NCBI RefSeq assembly: GCF_009707515.1
Contig: NZ_WLYI01000020.1
Location: 1-64,000, forward strand
Length of the DNA stretch: 64,000 nucleotides
Direction of reading: 5' to 3'
From: Pseudomonas karstica
GTDB lineage: Bacteria > Pseudomonadota > Gammaproteobacteria > Pseudomonadales > Pseudomonadaceae
In this document: positions 16,967 to 26,226 of the stretch, one piece after another
Layout of the letters: every line of letters begins with the position of its first letter
How positions within the stretch are numbered: the stretch's first letter is position 1
The notes under the pieces: model-generated
What the model saw: the letters and a program-made list of their open reading frames with translations, nothing else
Told to the model about the DNA's origin: nothing
Databases searched by the model: none
Translations under genes and position numbers: made by a program

Positions 16967-17926
16967 ATGGAACATCGTGAAGCGCTGCTTGCGCTGCGAA
17001 CCTTTCTTTCAACGCAGATTCTCGGCCAGGAAAAACTCATCGAGCGCCTGCTCATTGCCCTGCTAGCCGACGGTCATATGTTGGTTGAGGGCGCTCCAGG
17101 CCTGGCCAAGACCAAGGCCATCAAGGAACTTGCCGAAGGAATCGAGGCACAGTTCCATCGTATTCAATTCACCCCCGACCTGCTGCCCGCTGACATCACC
17201 GGCACCGAGATCTATCGCCCGGAAACGGGCAGCTTCGTGTTCCAGCAAGGACCAATCTTCCATAACCTGGTGTTGGCGGACGAAATCAACCGGGCCCCGG
17301 CCAAGGTCCAGTCGGCGTTGCTCGAAGCCATGGCCGAGCGTCAGGTCAGCGTCGGGCGCAGCACCTATGAGCTGTCGCCGCTATTCCTGGTGATGGCCAC
17401 GCAAAACCCTATCGAGCAGGAAGGCACCTATCCCCTGCCCGAAGCCCAACTCGACCGTTTCCTGATGCACGTCAAGATCGGCTTTCCCGACGCGGCCGTC
17501 GAACGCCGGATCCTGCAACAGGCCCGTGGCGAAGCCCTCAACGGTGAAACCAAGCCAGAGCGCCGGGTCAGCCAACAGGCGATCTTCGCCGCGCGCAAGG
17601 AAATCCTTGGCCTGTACATGGCCGATGCGGTGGAGGAATACCTGGTGCAACTGGTCATGGCCACCCGCACCCCGGCCAAGTTCGACCCGGAAATGGCCGA
17701 GTGGATTGCCTATGGCGCAAGCCCTCGGGGCTCGATTGCCCTCGACCGTTGCGCCCGGGCCCATGCCTGGCTGGCCGGTCGTGACTTTGTCAGCCCGGAA
17801 GATATCCAGGCAGTGCTGTTCGACGTGCTGCGCCATCGGATCATCCTATCGTTCGAGGCCGAAGCGGCCGGTATCGACCAGGACCGCGTGGTGCAACGCA
17901 TTCTCGACGTCGTAGCCGTCGCTTGA
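16967..17926 (+). CDS. MoxR-family AAA+ ATPase of a Bat operon
   Basis: 319 residues. The AAA+ core shows Walker A GAPGLAKTK (about residues 43-51), Walker B LVLADEINRAP, a sensor-1 strand ending MATQNPIEQEGTYPLPEAQLDRF, and a C-terminal lid. MoxR ATPases act as chaperones that work with von Willebrand factor A (VWA) proteins, and this one heads a six-gene run with a DUF58 protein, two VWA proteins and BatD. The start ATG at 16967 has AGGAA nine bases upstream. The stop codon overlaps the start of the next gene, so translation is probably coupled. Confidence 0.92.
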   Translation: MEHREALLALRTFLSTQILGQEKLIERLLIALLADGHMLVEGAPGLAKTKAIKELAEGIEAQFHRIQFTPDLLPADITGTEIYRPETGSFVFQQGPIFHNLVLADEINRAPAKVQSALLEAMAERQVSVGRSTYELSPLFLVMATQNPIEQEGTYPLPEAQLDRFLMHVKIGFPDAAVERRILQQARGEALNGETKPERRVSQQAIFAARKEILGLYMADAVEEYLVQLVMATRTPAKFDPEMAEWIAYGASPRGSIALDRCARAHAWLAGRDFVSPEDIQAVLFDVLRHRIILSFEAEAAGIDQDRVVQRILDVVAVA

Positions 17927-18864
17927 GCCCCGTGAACGCCAGCGATGGAACACGCGTCACCTTGAGCGAATTGATCGAGATGCGCCATCGCGTGCGGGAA
18001 GTGCAACTGTTCTCCACTCCGAGCCAGCGCAGCCCGCTGATAGGCCTGCACCACTCGAAACTGCGAGGTCGCGGGGTCGACTTCGATCAGGTACGGGTCT
18101 ATCAGTCCGGCGACGATGTACGCACCATCGACTGGCGCGTCACCGCACGCACCCAGGAACCCCACACCAAACTGTTCCACGAGGAGCGGGAACGACCGAT
18201 CTTCATCATGGTGGAGCAAAGCTGCCGGCTGTTTTTCGGCTCGGGGCTGATGTTCAAGTCGGTGCTGGCGGCGCAGGCGGCAAGCCTGATCGGCTGGGCG
18301 GCGCTGGGGCATAACGACCGGGTCGGCGGGCTGGTATTCGGCGACAACGAACACTATGAAATCAAGCCGCGACGCAGCAAGCAAAGCCTGCTGCAACTGC
18401 TCAACCGGCTGGTGCGGGTCAACCAGGGCCTCAATACCGAACAACGGCCGCAAAGCGATGCCCTCGACATGGCCCTGCGCCGTGCCCGGGAAGTGCTGCG
18501 CCCGGGTAGCCTGGTGATTGTGATCTGCGATGAACGCGCATTGACCGAGGGTGCCGAGCAGCAGCTCAGCCTGTTGTCGCGCCATTGCGACCTACTGCTG
18601 TTGCCGGTATCCGATCCGTTGGACCATGCCCTGCCGGCCGCCGGCTTGCTGCGCTTCACCGAGCAGGGTGCACAGCTTGAACTGGACACTTTGAACTTCG
18701 ACCTGCGCCAGGCCTACAAGGCCCAGGCCGAGGACCGAAGAGGGCGCTGGGAATTACTGGCGCAGAAGCTACGGGTCTTGTTGATGCCATTGAACACCCA
18801 GAGCGAAATGGTCGAGCAATTGCGTGAATACCTCAACCCGCAACGCCCGGCCAAAAAGCAATGA
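17923..18864 (+). CDS. DUF58 domain protein
   Basis: 313 residues. DUF58 proteins have a degenerate VWA-like fold and regularly follow MoxR. The signature region is HSKLRGRGVDFDQVRVYQSGDDVRTIDWRVTART (family G-G-DF-..-R.Y..GD..R.IDW..-AR), at about residues 48-80, with RERPIFIMVEQSCRLFFGSG following. No membrane helix is evident, so it is likely cytosolic or membrane-associated. The start overlaps the moxR stop: TTG at 17923 shares bases with TGA, and a GTG at 17932 is an equally possible start. The stop overlaps the following ATG by four bases. Confidence 0.88.
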   Translation: MSPVNASDGTRVTLSELIEMRHRVREVQLFSTPSQRSPLIGLHHSKLRGRGVDFDQVRVYQSGDDVRTIDWRVTARTQEPHTKLFHEERERPIFIMVEQSCRLFFGSGLMFKSVLAAQAASLIGWAALGHNDRVGGLVFGDNEHYEIKPRRSKQSLLQLLNRLVRVNQGLNTEQRPQSDALDMALRRAREVLRPGSLVIVICDERALTEGAEQQLSLLSRHCDLLLLPVSDPLDHALPAAGLLRFTEQGAQLELDTLNFDLRQAYKAQAEDRRGRWELLAQKLRVLLMPLNTQSEMVEQLREYLNPQRPAKKQ

Positions 18865-19355
18865 GCAGCCTTGAACAGCTACAACCGCTGATCGCCCCAC
18901 CGGCCATCGGTTTCTGGCCACCTGCACCGGGTTGGTGGCTATTGCTGCTGGCCATTCCGCTGCTCGCCTGGGGGCTGTGGTCGCTGCGCCGCTTCCTGTT
19001 GGTCAAGCGCCCGCTGGCCCGTACTGAACAGCCCCTGGACCCGCTGCGAGTGACTGCCCTGGCGGAGTTGGCGCTGATGCCCAAGCCCTACGACGGCGCC
19101 CCGGCGGGGGCCTGGCTGCAGCAACTCAATGGCCTGCTCAAGCGCCTATGCCGCAACGACTATCCTTATAGCCAGAGCCATACCCTCAACGGTCGCAAAT
19201 GGCTGGCCTTTCTCGACAACCGTTGCCCGGCGGCCGGGCTGACTCGTTGGATGGTATTGGTGGAAGGCGCCTACAAACCAGAATGCAAGCTCGACGACAA
19301 AGCCATCGCCGGTCTGACCCAGGCCGTTGACACCTGGATTCGCAAACATGTTTGA
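18861..19355 (+). CDS. DUF4381 membrane protein of the Bat operon
   Basis: 164 residues. One strong membrane segment near the N-terminus (GWWLLLLAIPLLAWGLWSL, about residues 25-43) is followed by a cytoplasmic helical domain (LAELALMPKPYDGAPAGAWLQQLNGLLKRLCRNDYPYSQSHTLNGRKWLAFLD). This is the DUF4381 pattern, a regular small member between DUF58 and the VWA genes in proteobacterial Bat loci; function unknown. It starts within an ATGA overlap and its end overlaps the next gene by eight bases. Confidence 0.85.
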   Translation: MSSLEQLQPLIAPPAIGFWPPAPGWWLLLLAIPLLAWGLWSLRRFLLVKRPLARTEQPLDPLRVTALAELALMPKPYDGAPAGAWLQQLNGLLKRLCRNDYPYSQSHTLNGRKWLAFLDNRCPAAGLTRWMVLVEGAYKPECKLDDKAIAGLTQAVDTWIRKHV

Positions 19356-20430
19356 GTTCGCCTGGCCATGGATCTTTGCCCTGTTGCCCTTGCCTTGGGT
19401 GATGCGGGTCATCCTGCCTGCCGCCGACAGCGGCGAGCCGGCCCTCAAGGTCAGTTTCCTCGGCGACCTGGAAGGCCTGGCCCGCCGTCGCGCCCGGGCC
19501 AACCTGCCAGGCTGGCGCCAGCAGGCACCGTTCGTGGTGCTGTGGCTGTTATTGTTGACAGCCGCCGCCCGCCCGCAATGGCTGGGCGAACCCCTGCCAA
19601 TTGCCGCCAGCGGCCGCGATTTGCTGGTAGCGGTAGATGTATCCGGCTCCATGGACTTCCCCGACATGCACTGGCAAGACGAAGACGTCAGCCGCCTGAG
19701 CCTGGTCAAGCTCCTGCTCGGGGATTTCCTCGAGGGCCGTGAAGGCGACCGGGTCGGCTTGATCCTGTTTGGCAGCCAAGCCTACTTGCAAGCGCCGTTG
19801 ACCTTTGACCGACGCACCGTACGTACCTGGCTGGATGAAGCCCGCATTGGCATTGCCGGTAAAAATACCGCTATCGGCGATGCCATCGGCCTGGCCTTGA
19901 AGCGCCTGCGCCAACGTCCGGCGCAAAGCCGGGTGCTGATACTGGTGACCGACGGTGCCAACAACGGCGGTGAGATCGACCCGTTGACGGCCGCGCGCCT
20001 GGCCGCTGAAGAGGATGTGAAGATCTACCCGATCGGCATTGGTGCCGACCCCGAACAAGCCGGCAACCAGGGCATGCTCGGTCTCAACCCGAGCCTGGAC
20101 CTCGATGAGCCGGCACTCAAGGCCATTGCCGAGGCTACGGGCGGACGCTACTTCCGTGCCCGCGACGGCGAGGAGCTACAGGAGGTCAAGCAAACTCTCG
20201 ACCAGTTGGAACCGGTGGCCCAACAGCCGACCCAGGCCCGTCCCGCCCAGGCACTCTATAGCGGCCCACTGGGGCTGGCGCTGATCCTGAGCCTGTTGCT
20301 GGTGATCCAGGAGCGCTGGCCAGATAACGCACTGCAACGCCTGTTCAACAGAATCTCCAGCAAGAGCCACTTTTTGCAACAGCACCCCGAGTGGCGTCAA
20401 CGCCTCAAGCGCCTGCGGAGGCGTCGATGA
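19348..20430 (+). CDS. batA: BatA-type VWA-domain membrane protein
   Basis: 360 residues. An N-terminal membrane pair (about residues 4-24 and 61-75), a VWA domain (about 90-290) and a C-terminal helix (GLALILSLLLVIQERW) match the BatA class. The metal-ion-dependent adhesion site is intact: Asp97-Val-Ser-Gly-Ser101 (VDVSGSMD), with the threonine motif in GKNTAIGDA and the aspartate in VTDGANNGGEID. It is expected to expose the VWA domain from the inner membrane and bind a partner through a divalent metal. ATG 19348 was preferred to an upstream TTG because it begins with the first helix. Bat genes were named for aerotolerance in Bacteroides; the role in pseudomonads is not settled. Confidence 0.9.
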   Translation: MFEFAWPWIFALLPLPWVMRVILPAADSGEPALKVSFLGDLEGLARRRARANLPGWRQQAPFVVLWLLLLTAAARPQWLGEPLPIAASGRDLLVAVDVSGSMDFPDMHWQDEDVSRLSLVKLLLGDFLEGREGDRVGLILFGSQAYLQAPLTFDRRTVRTWLDEARIGIAGKNTAIGDAIGLALKRLRQRPAQSRVLILVTDGANNGGEIDPLTAARLAAEEDVKIYPIGIGADPEQAGNQGMLGLNPSLDLDEPALKAIAEATGGRYFRARDGEELQEVKQTLDQLEPVAQQPTQARPAQALYSGPLGLALILSLLLVIQERWPDNALQRLFNRISSKSHFLQQHPEWRQRLKRLRRRR

Positions 20431-22169
20431 TCGCCCTGTGGCCCCATTGGTTTCGCCCCTGGTGGCTGTTACTGCTGCCGCTGCTGGGCTGGCTGCTCTG
20501 GCAGCTGTGGCACCGGCAAAAACGCGCCGGCCGTTGGCAAATGATCCTGCCGCCGGCGTTCCACGCGGCGCTGCTCAGTGGCGGCAACGGTCGGGAAAGC
20601 AAGTCACCCTGGGTAATCCTCGGCATCGCCTGGCTGCTGGCGCTGCTGGCTCTGCTCGGCCCCAGTTGGCAAAGAGTTGAGCTGAACAGCCAGAAGCCCG
20701 CCGACCCGTTGGTAGTGCTGCTGGAACTGACCCCACAAATGCTCGCCACCGACAGCCCGCCCAACCGCTTGGAACAGGCACGGCGCAAACTGTACGACTT
20801 GCTCCAGGCTCGCAGCGATGCGCAGACCGCCATCGTCGTCTACGCTGGCAGCGCCCACACCCTGGTGCCCCTCTCGGATGACTTGGCCACCAGTCGCAAC
20901 CTGCTGGAAGCCCTGCGCCCCTCGCTGATGCCCGAACCCGGCCATCGTGCGGACCTGGCGGTGGAAAAAGCCTTGGCCCTGCTCAAGCACGGCGGCCTCG
21001 GCCAGGGGCGCTTGCTGTTGATTGGCTCATCGTTATCCAGGCAAGAGCGCCAAGGCATCCGCCTGCTGCTGGAGAACCAGGCGCCCAGCCTGTCAATCCT
21101 TGGTATCGGCAGCCGCGAAGGCACACCGGTGACCCAGGAAAATGGCGAATTCCTCAAGGATGACCAGGGTGCAATCCTGGTGCCGCGCCTGGACAGCCCG
21201 ACCCTCAAGGCCTTCGCCAGCGAGATGGGCGGCCGCTATCGCCAGGCACGCCTGGACGACAAGGACCTACGCAGCCTCGGCCTGCTGGATGGCCCGCAAA
21301 GCCTGCGCAACGACGGCCAACGGCTGCATCTGGACTCCTGGGCCGACCAGGGTTACTGGCTACTGTTGCCACTGCTGCTGCTCGCCGCCTGTGCCAGTCG
21401 TCGCGGCTGGCTGTTCTGCCTGCCGCTGCTGTTGTTGGGGACACCGCAATCGAGCTACGCCTTCGACTTCCAGGACCTGTGGCTGCGCCCGGATCAGCAA
21501 GGCCAATACCTGCTGAAGAAAAAGCGCCCTGCCGAAGCCGCCGAACACTTCGAAAATTCAAAATGGCAAGGCGTCGCGCTGTACGAAGCCGGTAACTATG
21601 CCGAAGCCGCCAAGCGCTTTGCCGAAGGTCACGACGCTTATTCCCACTACAATCGCGGGAATGCCCTGGCCAAGGCCGGTGAACTGGAAGCCGCGATAGA
21701 TGCCTATGAGCAAGCCCTGGAAGCCCAGCCAGACCTGCAACCGGCGCTGAAGAACAAGGCTCTGGTGGAGCGCCTGTTGCAGGAAGCCCCCAAACCAGAA
21801 CCAGAACCTGCCAAACCGCCCAAGAACGAGGATGACGAAACCGCCCAACCCGACCAGACTGCACAATCAGGCACCAGCGCCCAGAACGCACCGGGCGGCG
21901 AACAGGCACCCCAGGATCATGGTCAGGCAGGCACCGCCCAGACGCAAACCGACGCCGCCCCTCGCGCTGGCGACAACGAAGTACCCGGCAGCGAACTGGG
22001 GGATGAACAAACCACCACCCCGCCCCTGCACGGGGCGAATACCAGCCTTGACGGCGAACATCGCCAAGCCCTGGAGCAGTGGCTTCGGCAGATCCCGGAC
22101 AACCCCGGCGAGCTGTTGCGACGTAAATTCTGGTACGAACAGCAACAACATCAGGACAAGACTCGATGA
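20427..22169 (+). CDS. batB: BatB/BatC-like protein: VWA domain with degenerate metal site plus TPR tail
   Basis: 580 residues. Two membrane segments (about 11-26 and 62-80) precede a VWA-like domain (about 93-285), a further hydrophobic pair (YWLLLPLLLLAACASRRGW and LFCLPLLLLGTPQ), tetratricopeptide repeats (about 380-455: AEAAKRFAEGHDAYSHYNRGNALAKAGELEAAIDAYEQAL) and a low-complexity Pro/Glu/Gln/Thr-rich tail. In the expected metal site the residues read Glu100-Leu-Thr-Pro-Gln104, so Asp-x-Ser-x-Ser is replaced at all three ligand positions. The protein combines what are BatB and BatC in other bacteria. ATG 20427 overlaps the batA stop (ATGA). Confidence 0.87.
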   Translation: MIALWPHWFRPWWLLLLPLLGWLLWQLWHRQKRAGRWQMILPPAFHAALLSGGNGRESKSPWVILGIAWLLALLALLGPSWQRVELNSQKPADPLVVLLELTPQMLATDSPPNRLEQARRKLYDLLQARSDAQTAIVVYAGSAHTLVPLSDDLATSRNLLEALRPSLMPEPGHRADLAVEKALALLKHGGLGQGRLLLIGSSLSRQERQGIRLLLENQAPSLSILGIGSREGTPVTQENGEFLKDDQGAILVPRLDSPTLKAFASEMGGRYRQARLDDKDLRSLGLLDGPQSLRNDGQRLHLDSWADQGYWLLLPLLLLAACASRRGWLFCLPLLLLGTPQSSYAFDFQDLWLRPDQQGQYLLKKKRPAEAAEHFENSKWQGVALYEAGNYAEAAKRFAEGHDAYSHYNRGNALAKAGELEAAIDAYEQALEAQPDLQPALKNKALVERLLQEAPKPEPEPAKPPKNEDDETAQPDQTAQSGTSAQNAPGGEQAPQDHGQAGTAQTQTDAAPRAGDNEVPGSELGDEQTTTPPLHGANTSLDGEHRQALEQWLRQIPDNPGELLRRKFWYEQQQHQDKTR

Positions 22170-23806
22170 GCCGCTGCACCGCCGTTCTTCTCACCCTCGC
22201 ACTGTGGGCCTGCCAGGCCCGGGCCGCGGACCTGGTTGCCAGTGTCGACCGCAGCCACCTCAACTCCGGGGAGACGGTGGAACTGACCGTGGAGTCCAAT
22301 GACGTCACGCAGTTCGGCAAGCCGGACCTGGCCCCCCTCGAACCGCTGTTCGAAGTACGCGGCACCCGCCAGATCAACCAGCTCACCACCTTGGGCGGCG
22401 ACAATCACGCCACCACCCGCTGGATTGTCACCCTGTTGCCCAAGGAAAACGGCAGCGTGGTGATTCCATCACTGCAACTGGGGGCACTCAAGACCCAGCC
22501 GATCACCCTGCAAGTCATCGAAACGGCCAGCCAGGACACCAACACCCAACTGGCCCCGGTGTTTATCGAAGCCAGTCTTGACCAGGACTCGGTCTACGTC
22601 CAGGCCCAGGCCCTGCTGACCGTGCGCGTCTACCACTCAGTGTCGCTGTACGACGACAGCAGCCTGACACCATTGCAAATTCCAGATGCCCGCATCGAAC
22701 AACTGGGGGAATCGCGCAATTACGAGAAGGTCATCAATGGCATTCGCCATGGCGTGATCGAAATGCGCTATGGAATCTACCCGCAACATAGCGGCCAACT
22801 GGTGGTTGCGCCTCAGGTTTTCAGCGCGACCCTGGTAGAACCGCGTCCTGCCCAGGACGCTACACCTCAAGGCCCGAAGCCTGGCAAGTTGTTGCATGTC
22901 AGCTCCACGGAACTACTGCTGACGGTAAAACCCCAGCCGGCCCTGTATCCGGCGGACACCCCATGGTTGCCGGCTCGCAGCCTGAGCCTGAGTGAAAGCT
23001 GGAACCCGGAACCTGCTCACATCCAGGTCGGTGACTCCCTGACCCGCAGCCTCACCCTCAAGGCCGAAGGCCTGGCCAGCGCCCAATTGCCACCACTGCC
23101 GGGCACCGAGGTCGCTGGCTTGCGCCGCTACCCGGATCAACCGGTGCTGAGCAACCAGGACAATGATCGCGGCGTGATCGGCAGCCGCGAAGACCGCGAG
23201 GCCCTGGTGCCCAATCGCGCCGGCGCCGTCGAGTTGCCGGCGGTGGAAGTGGTGTGGTGGAACACCCACGAAGACCATCTGGAGCGCACCCACCTGCCAC
23301 CTCGTACCCTTCAGGTGGCGAACAACCCCAGCTTGGTAATAGACACCCCGGCCACGCCGACGGTGATCACCGCGCCAGACTCAAGCAACCTGTGGGTCTG
23401 GCAACTCAGCAGCCTGATCCTGGCCTGCACTACTCTGCTGGGCTTCGGCCTGTGGTGGCGCGCCCGCTGGCAGCCAGCGATCCTTCGGGTGGCACAGGCC
23501 GGGCCGAGTCCACGTACGTTACTGGATGATCTCAAGCGTGCCAGCCAGGCTAACGACCCTCAGGCAACGCGGCAGGCTTTGGATGCCTGGGCCCGGCAAC
23601 AGCCGGAAACCCTGGCGGATATGGCGGCGCGGTTTGTGCCGTTGTCTGACGCGCTGGATGGCTTGAACGGTGCGCTTTACAGCGAGACGGGCCAGTACTG
23701 GCAAGGTGAAGAACTGTGGCGCGCCGTGAAAGCGATCCCGATGGCGGAGCGAACGCAGGACCCTGTGACAGACAGCACGAGCCTGCCGCCGCTGTATCCG
23801 AAATAG
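22166..23806 (+). CDS. batD: BatD-type periplasmic protein
   Basis: 546 residues. A signal peptide (LTLALWACQARA) is followed by a long beta-rich periplasmic region containing two BatD modules (for example SVDRSHLNSGETVELTVESND and PVFIEASLDQDSVYVQAQALLTVRVY), one membrane helix near residues 408-432, and a cytoplasmic helical tail. BatD ends Bat operons and likely assembles with the VWA proteins across the membrane. It overlaps the preceding gene by four bases, completing six genes without a gap, a strong sign of one transcript and one complex. No clear terminator follows; the convergent RNase gene begins 42 bases later. Confidence 0.88.
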   Translation: MSRCTAVLLTLALWACQARAADLVASVDRSHLNSGETVELTVESNDVTQFGKPDLAPLEPLFEVRGTRQINQLTTLGGDNHATTRWIVTLLPKENGSVVIPSLQLGALKTQPITLQVIETASQDTNTQLAPVFIEASLDQDSVYVQAQALLTVRVYHSVSLYDDSSLTPLQIPDARIEQLGESRNYEKVINGIRHGVIEMRYGIYPQHSGQLVVAPQVFSATLVEPRPAQDATPQGPKPGKLLHVSSTELLLTVKPQPALYPADTPWLPARSLSLSESWNPEPAHIQVGDSLTRSLTLKAEGLASAQLPPLPGTEVAGLRRYPDQPVLSNQDNDRGVIGSREDREALVPNRAGAVELPAVEVVWWNTHEDHLERTHLPPRTLQVANNPSLVIDTPATPTVITAPDSSNLWVWQLSSLILACTTLLGFGLWWRARWQPAILRVAQAGPSPRTLLDDLKRASQANDPQATRQALDAWARQQPETLADMAARFVPLSDALDGLNGALYSETGQYWQGEELWRAVKAIPMAERTQDPVTDSTSLPPLYPK

Positions 23807-23848
23807 CGGGAGCCCAAGCCCCCACTATTGCTCGCGGTACAGAAGCAA

Positions 23849-24496
23849 TCAGCGTTGAACGGGCACTCGAATAGCGCCTGCGCGACACTGACTCTTGACA
23901 CTGCGCGGGCACCCCACGAATGCCAGGTCCTTGCTCAAGCACACCCGCACTTCCGACAACACCTTACCCTTGCAGATAACTGCCAACCCATGGTTGCCCA
24001 TGCCCGGATTACTCTGGCGGAACAGCGCCTCAATGTCCTTGGCACCCAGCGAGTCCGGAACATTGAATGGCTGCAACTGGTGCGCAATCTTGACCACGCC
24101 CAGGGCCGCATCTGTCTTCTCCAGATACTCAAGCGGCTCCAGCCCACTGCACGTACCATGCTTGGCCCACTCATGCTTGAGCAGTTTCTGCGAGGGGAAA
24201 AGTGTTGCGCCCTTGGCCAACGCTTGCGCCGACAACATCGATCGCGGCGCACACGACGCCGGCCATCCTCCCCGCGCGTACTGCGGCCACAAGCCATGCA
24301 GCACAAACCCATAGCCTTTGCCCGAACACTGCTGATCCTTGGGATGGGTCAGGCAGAATGTCGGCGACCAGGACAACGACAGCACATAAAAATCGAAGTC
24401 CCCCGCCCGCCCCTGCTCCCGAGGCGCTGCTGCAGCACCCGTGGTCATCCCCGCCAATATCAGCCACAGCGCAATCCAGGCTGCCTTGTAATGCAT
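23849..24496 (-). CDS. Ribonuclease T2 family, secreted RNase
   Basis: 215 residues. A signal peptide (MHYKAAWIALWLILAGMTTGAAA) precedes the RNase T2 fold. Both catalytic segments are present: FVLHGLWPQY (CAS I, His) and LLKHEWAKHGTC (CAS II, His-Glu-x-x-Lys-His). About eight cysteines (FCLTHPKDQQC, SCAPRS, GTCSG, VICKG, VCLSK, GCPRS, SQC) suggest disulphides and a periplasmic or extracellular location, as in E. coli RNase I. It cleaves single-stranded RNA with little base preference. Start at 24496 was chosen for the AAGGA eight bases upstream; an ATG at 24526 that overlaps the previous stop codon would add ten residues. Likely co-transcribed with the oxidoreductase gene upstream. Confidence 0.92.
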   Translation of the reverse strand: MHYKAAWIALWLILAGMTTGAAAAPREQGRAGDFDFYVLSLSWSPTFCLTHPKDQQCSGKGYGFVLHGLWPQYARGGWPASCAPRSMLSAQALAKGATLFPSQKLLKHEWAKHGTCSGLEPLEYLEKTDAALGVVKIAHQLQPFNVPDSLGAKDIEALFRQSNPGMGNHGLAVICKGKVLSEVRVCLSKDLAFVGCPRSVKSQCRAGAIRVPVQR

Positions 24497-24525
24497 TCGT
24501 CTATTCCTTGAAAAATGTTCCGTCA

Positions 24526-25500
24526 TTATTGATGAAGGTTTCGCTGCAGCACCTGGTCCATGATCCGATCCGTCTTCAACGCCTCGATTGCGACTGCCGG
24601 GTGCTGGCTTTCCCCGCGAATATGGGCATTCATCCCCAACACGTGATGCCACTGGATATGTGTATGGTTAGGCACCTCGAGGCTCAGGCTGACCTCCCCC
24701 GCAAGCTGCAATGGCTGCTCATCAAACACCGAAAACGTAATGCGCCCTTTACTGCCAATCAGCTCGACACGATCCTCGCGTCGATCCGCCGCAAAGTTCC
24801 AGCAGCCCATCCCCAGCGCACCCGAGGCAAAACGCCAACTGGCCGTCACGGCATCTTCCGCCGCATAACGTGCGGCCTGGCGAGCCGTAAAACCGGCGAC
24901 TTCGACAATATCCCCCGCCAGGTACTGGAACAGATCAAAGCCATGACTGGCCAAATCGGCAAAATACCCACCCCCCGCCACCTCTGGATCCGTGCGCCAG
25001 TTTCCCGCCTGTACATCCATAGGTGACGGCGGTTTGCACAAGGTCCAGGTCAGATGTCGCAACTCGCCAATCTGTCCGGCCTGCAACCATTCACGTACCT
25101 GTTGGAAGCGTGGCAGGGAGCGCCGGTAATAAGACACAAATAAATGCAGCCCCGCCTGCTCGAACGTACGCTGCATCTGCTCACTTTGCCCGGCACTCAA
25201 CGACATGGGTTTTTCAACGCAGCAATGCTTGCCCGCCGCAGCCACCATCAGGCTGAACGCCAGATGGCTGTCAGGCGGGGTGGCGATGTAGACCGCATCC
25301 ACTTCGGGATCATCAATCAATGCCTGGGCATCGGTATAGAACCGGGCAATGCCGTGGCGCGCGGCATAATCACGAACAGCCTCCTCGCGACGCCCCATCA
25401 CAGCGACCAAGGCAGAACCTGGCGCTTTATAGAAGGCGGGTCCGCTCTTCAGTTCAGTGACACTGCCACAGCCGATCATGCCCCAGCGTACGGTACTCAT
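24526..25500 (-). CDS. Gfo/Idh/MocA-family oxidoreductase
   Basis: 324 residues. A Rossmann NAD(P)-binding domain (about 1-120) has WGMIGCGSVTELK at the start and the family EKP motif in CCVEKPMSLSAGQ, whose lysine contributes to catalysis. The C-terminal alpha/beta domain (about 125-320) includes GGGYFADLASHGFDLFQYLAGD with the conserved His, and GMGCWNFAADRREDRVELIGSKGRITFSVF. The family oxidises or reduces sugars, inositols and related polyols, or cleaves pigments; the substrate here is unknown. The start at 25500 follows GAGAGAGGGA. The gene is followed by the RNase T2 gene with little or no gap. Confidence 0.9.
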   Translation of the reverse strand: MSTVRWGMIGCGSVTELKSGPAFYKAPGSALVAVMGRREEAVRDYAARHGIARFYTDAQALIDDPEVDAVYIATPPDSHLAFSLMVAAAGKHCCVEKPMSLSAGQSEQMQRTFEQAGLHLFVSYYRRSLPRFQQVREWLQAGQIGELRHLTWTLCKPPSPMDVQAGNWRTDPEVAGGGYFADLASHGFDLFQYLAGDIVEVAGFTARQAARYAAEDAVTASWRFASGALGMGCWNFAADRREDRVELIGSKGRITFSVFDEQPLQLAGEVSLSLEVPNHTHIQWHHVLGMNAHIRGESQHPAVAIEALKTDRIMDQVLQRNLHQ

Positions 25501-25641
25501 CGGTATCCCTCTCTCCACCTGTACTTTTCAGTCGAGTAGTATCGGCGCTTTCCCGTGCTCCCTCCAGCTTGCAAGAACAAGATCCATCATGACAACTGCA
25601 TTACACTTTTATGACACACACTCGACTGCGGGGCACATTCG

Positions 25642-26004
25642 GTGAAAATACGCGCTACGGTCATTTGTGAACATCAGGGGCACATTCTATTCGTGCGCAA
25701 GGCCGGATCGAAATGGGCGCTGCCAGGGGGCAAGGTGGAGCGTGACGAACGACCGGTCGGTGCGGCAGCTCGTGAATTGGAAGAGGAAACCGGCTTGAAT
25801 GTGGATGGTCTGTTGTATTTACAGGAGTTGAAGGCAGACAACACGATTCATCACGTGTTTGAGGCCTCGGTGGTGAATATCGACGAGGCCCGGCCGCGTA
25901 GCGAGATCAGCGAATGCCGATGGCTTGCCTACGCCACACTGGAAGAGCTCGATACCACCCAAGCCACCAAGCGTATCGTCAGGTCTTTTCTGCGTCGCCT
26001 GTAG
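25642..26004 (+). CDS. Nudix hydrolase
   Basis: 120 residues, a minimal Nudix domain. The Nudix box is complete: G-G-K-V-E-R-D-E-R-P-V-G-A-A-A-R-E-L-E-E at about residues 31-50, continuing ETGL, fitting GX5EX7REUXEEXGU. It would hydrolyse a nucleoside diphosphate linked to another moiety; specificity is not readable. The call uses a GTG start at 25642; no better start exists between it and the box. It diverges from the oxidoreductase gene and is followed by a terminator-like hairpin. Confidence 0.88.
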   Translation: MKIRATVICEHQGHILFVRKAGSKWALPGGKVERDERPVGAAARELEEETGLNVDGLLYLQELKADNTIHHVFEASVVNIDEARPRSEISECRWLAYATLEELDTTQATKRIVRSFLRRL

Positions 26005-26047
26005 GCGTACTCCCCCAGGCTACCCCGACCAAATCGCGGGCAAAAAA

Positions 26048-26080
26048 AATCCCAAGTAGCTGATGGAAACTTGGGATTTA
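26048..26080. terminator. Bidirectional terminator-like hairpin
   Basis: AAATCCCAAG / CTTGGGATTT with a 12-base loop is preceded by seven or more A residues, so it could end transcription on either strand. It lies after the Nudix gene and before the convergent small exported protein. Confidence 0.65.
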
Positions 26081-26226
26081 AAAATGCATAAACCGTGGGA
26101 GGTGAACGCGGGGCCATAATACAGATGGAAAAAATTTGTAACAAGATAACTTTCAACCTTTCGTCGATTTAAGTCAGCGCTAACTCCTTCAATAACCACA
26201 TGTTTTTATGGTGCGCAGGGACGTAA

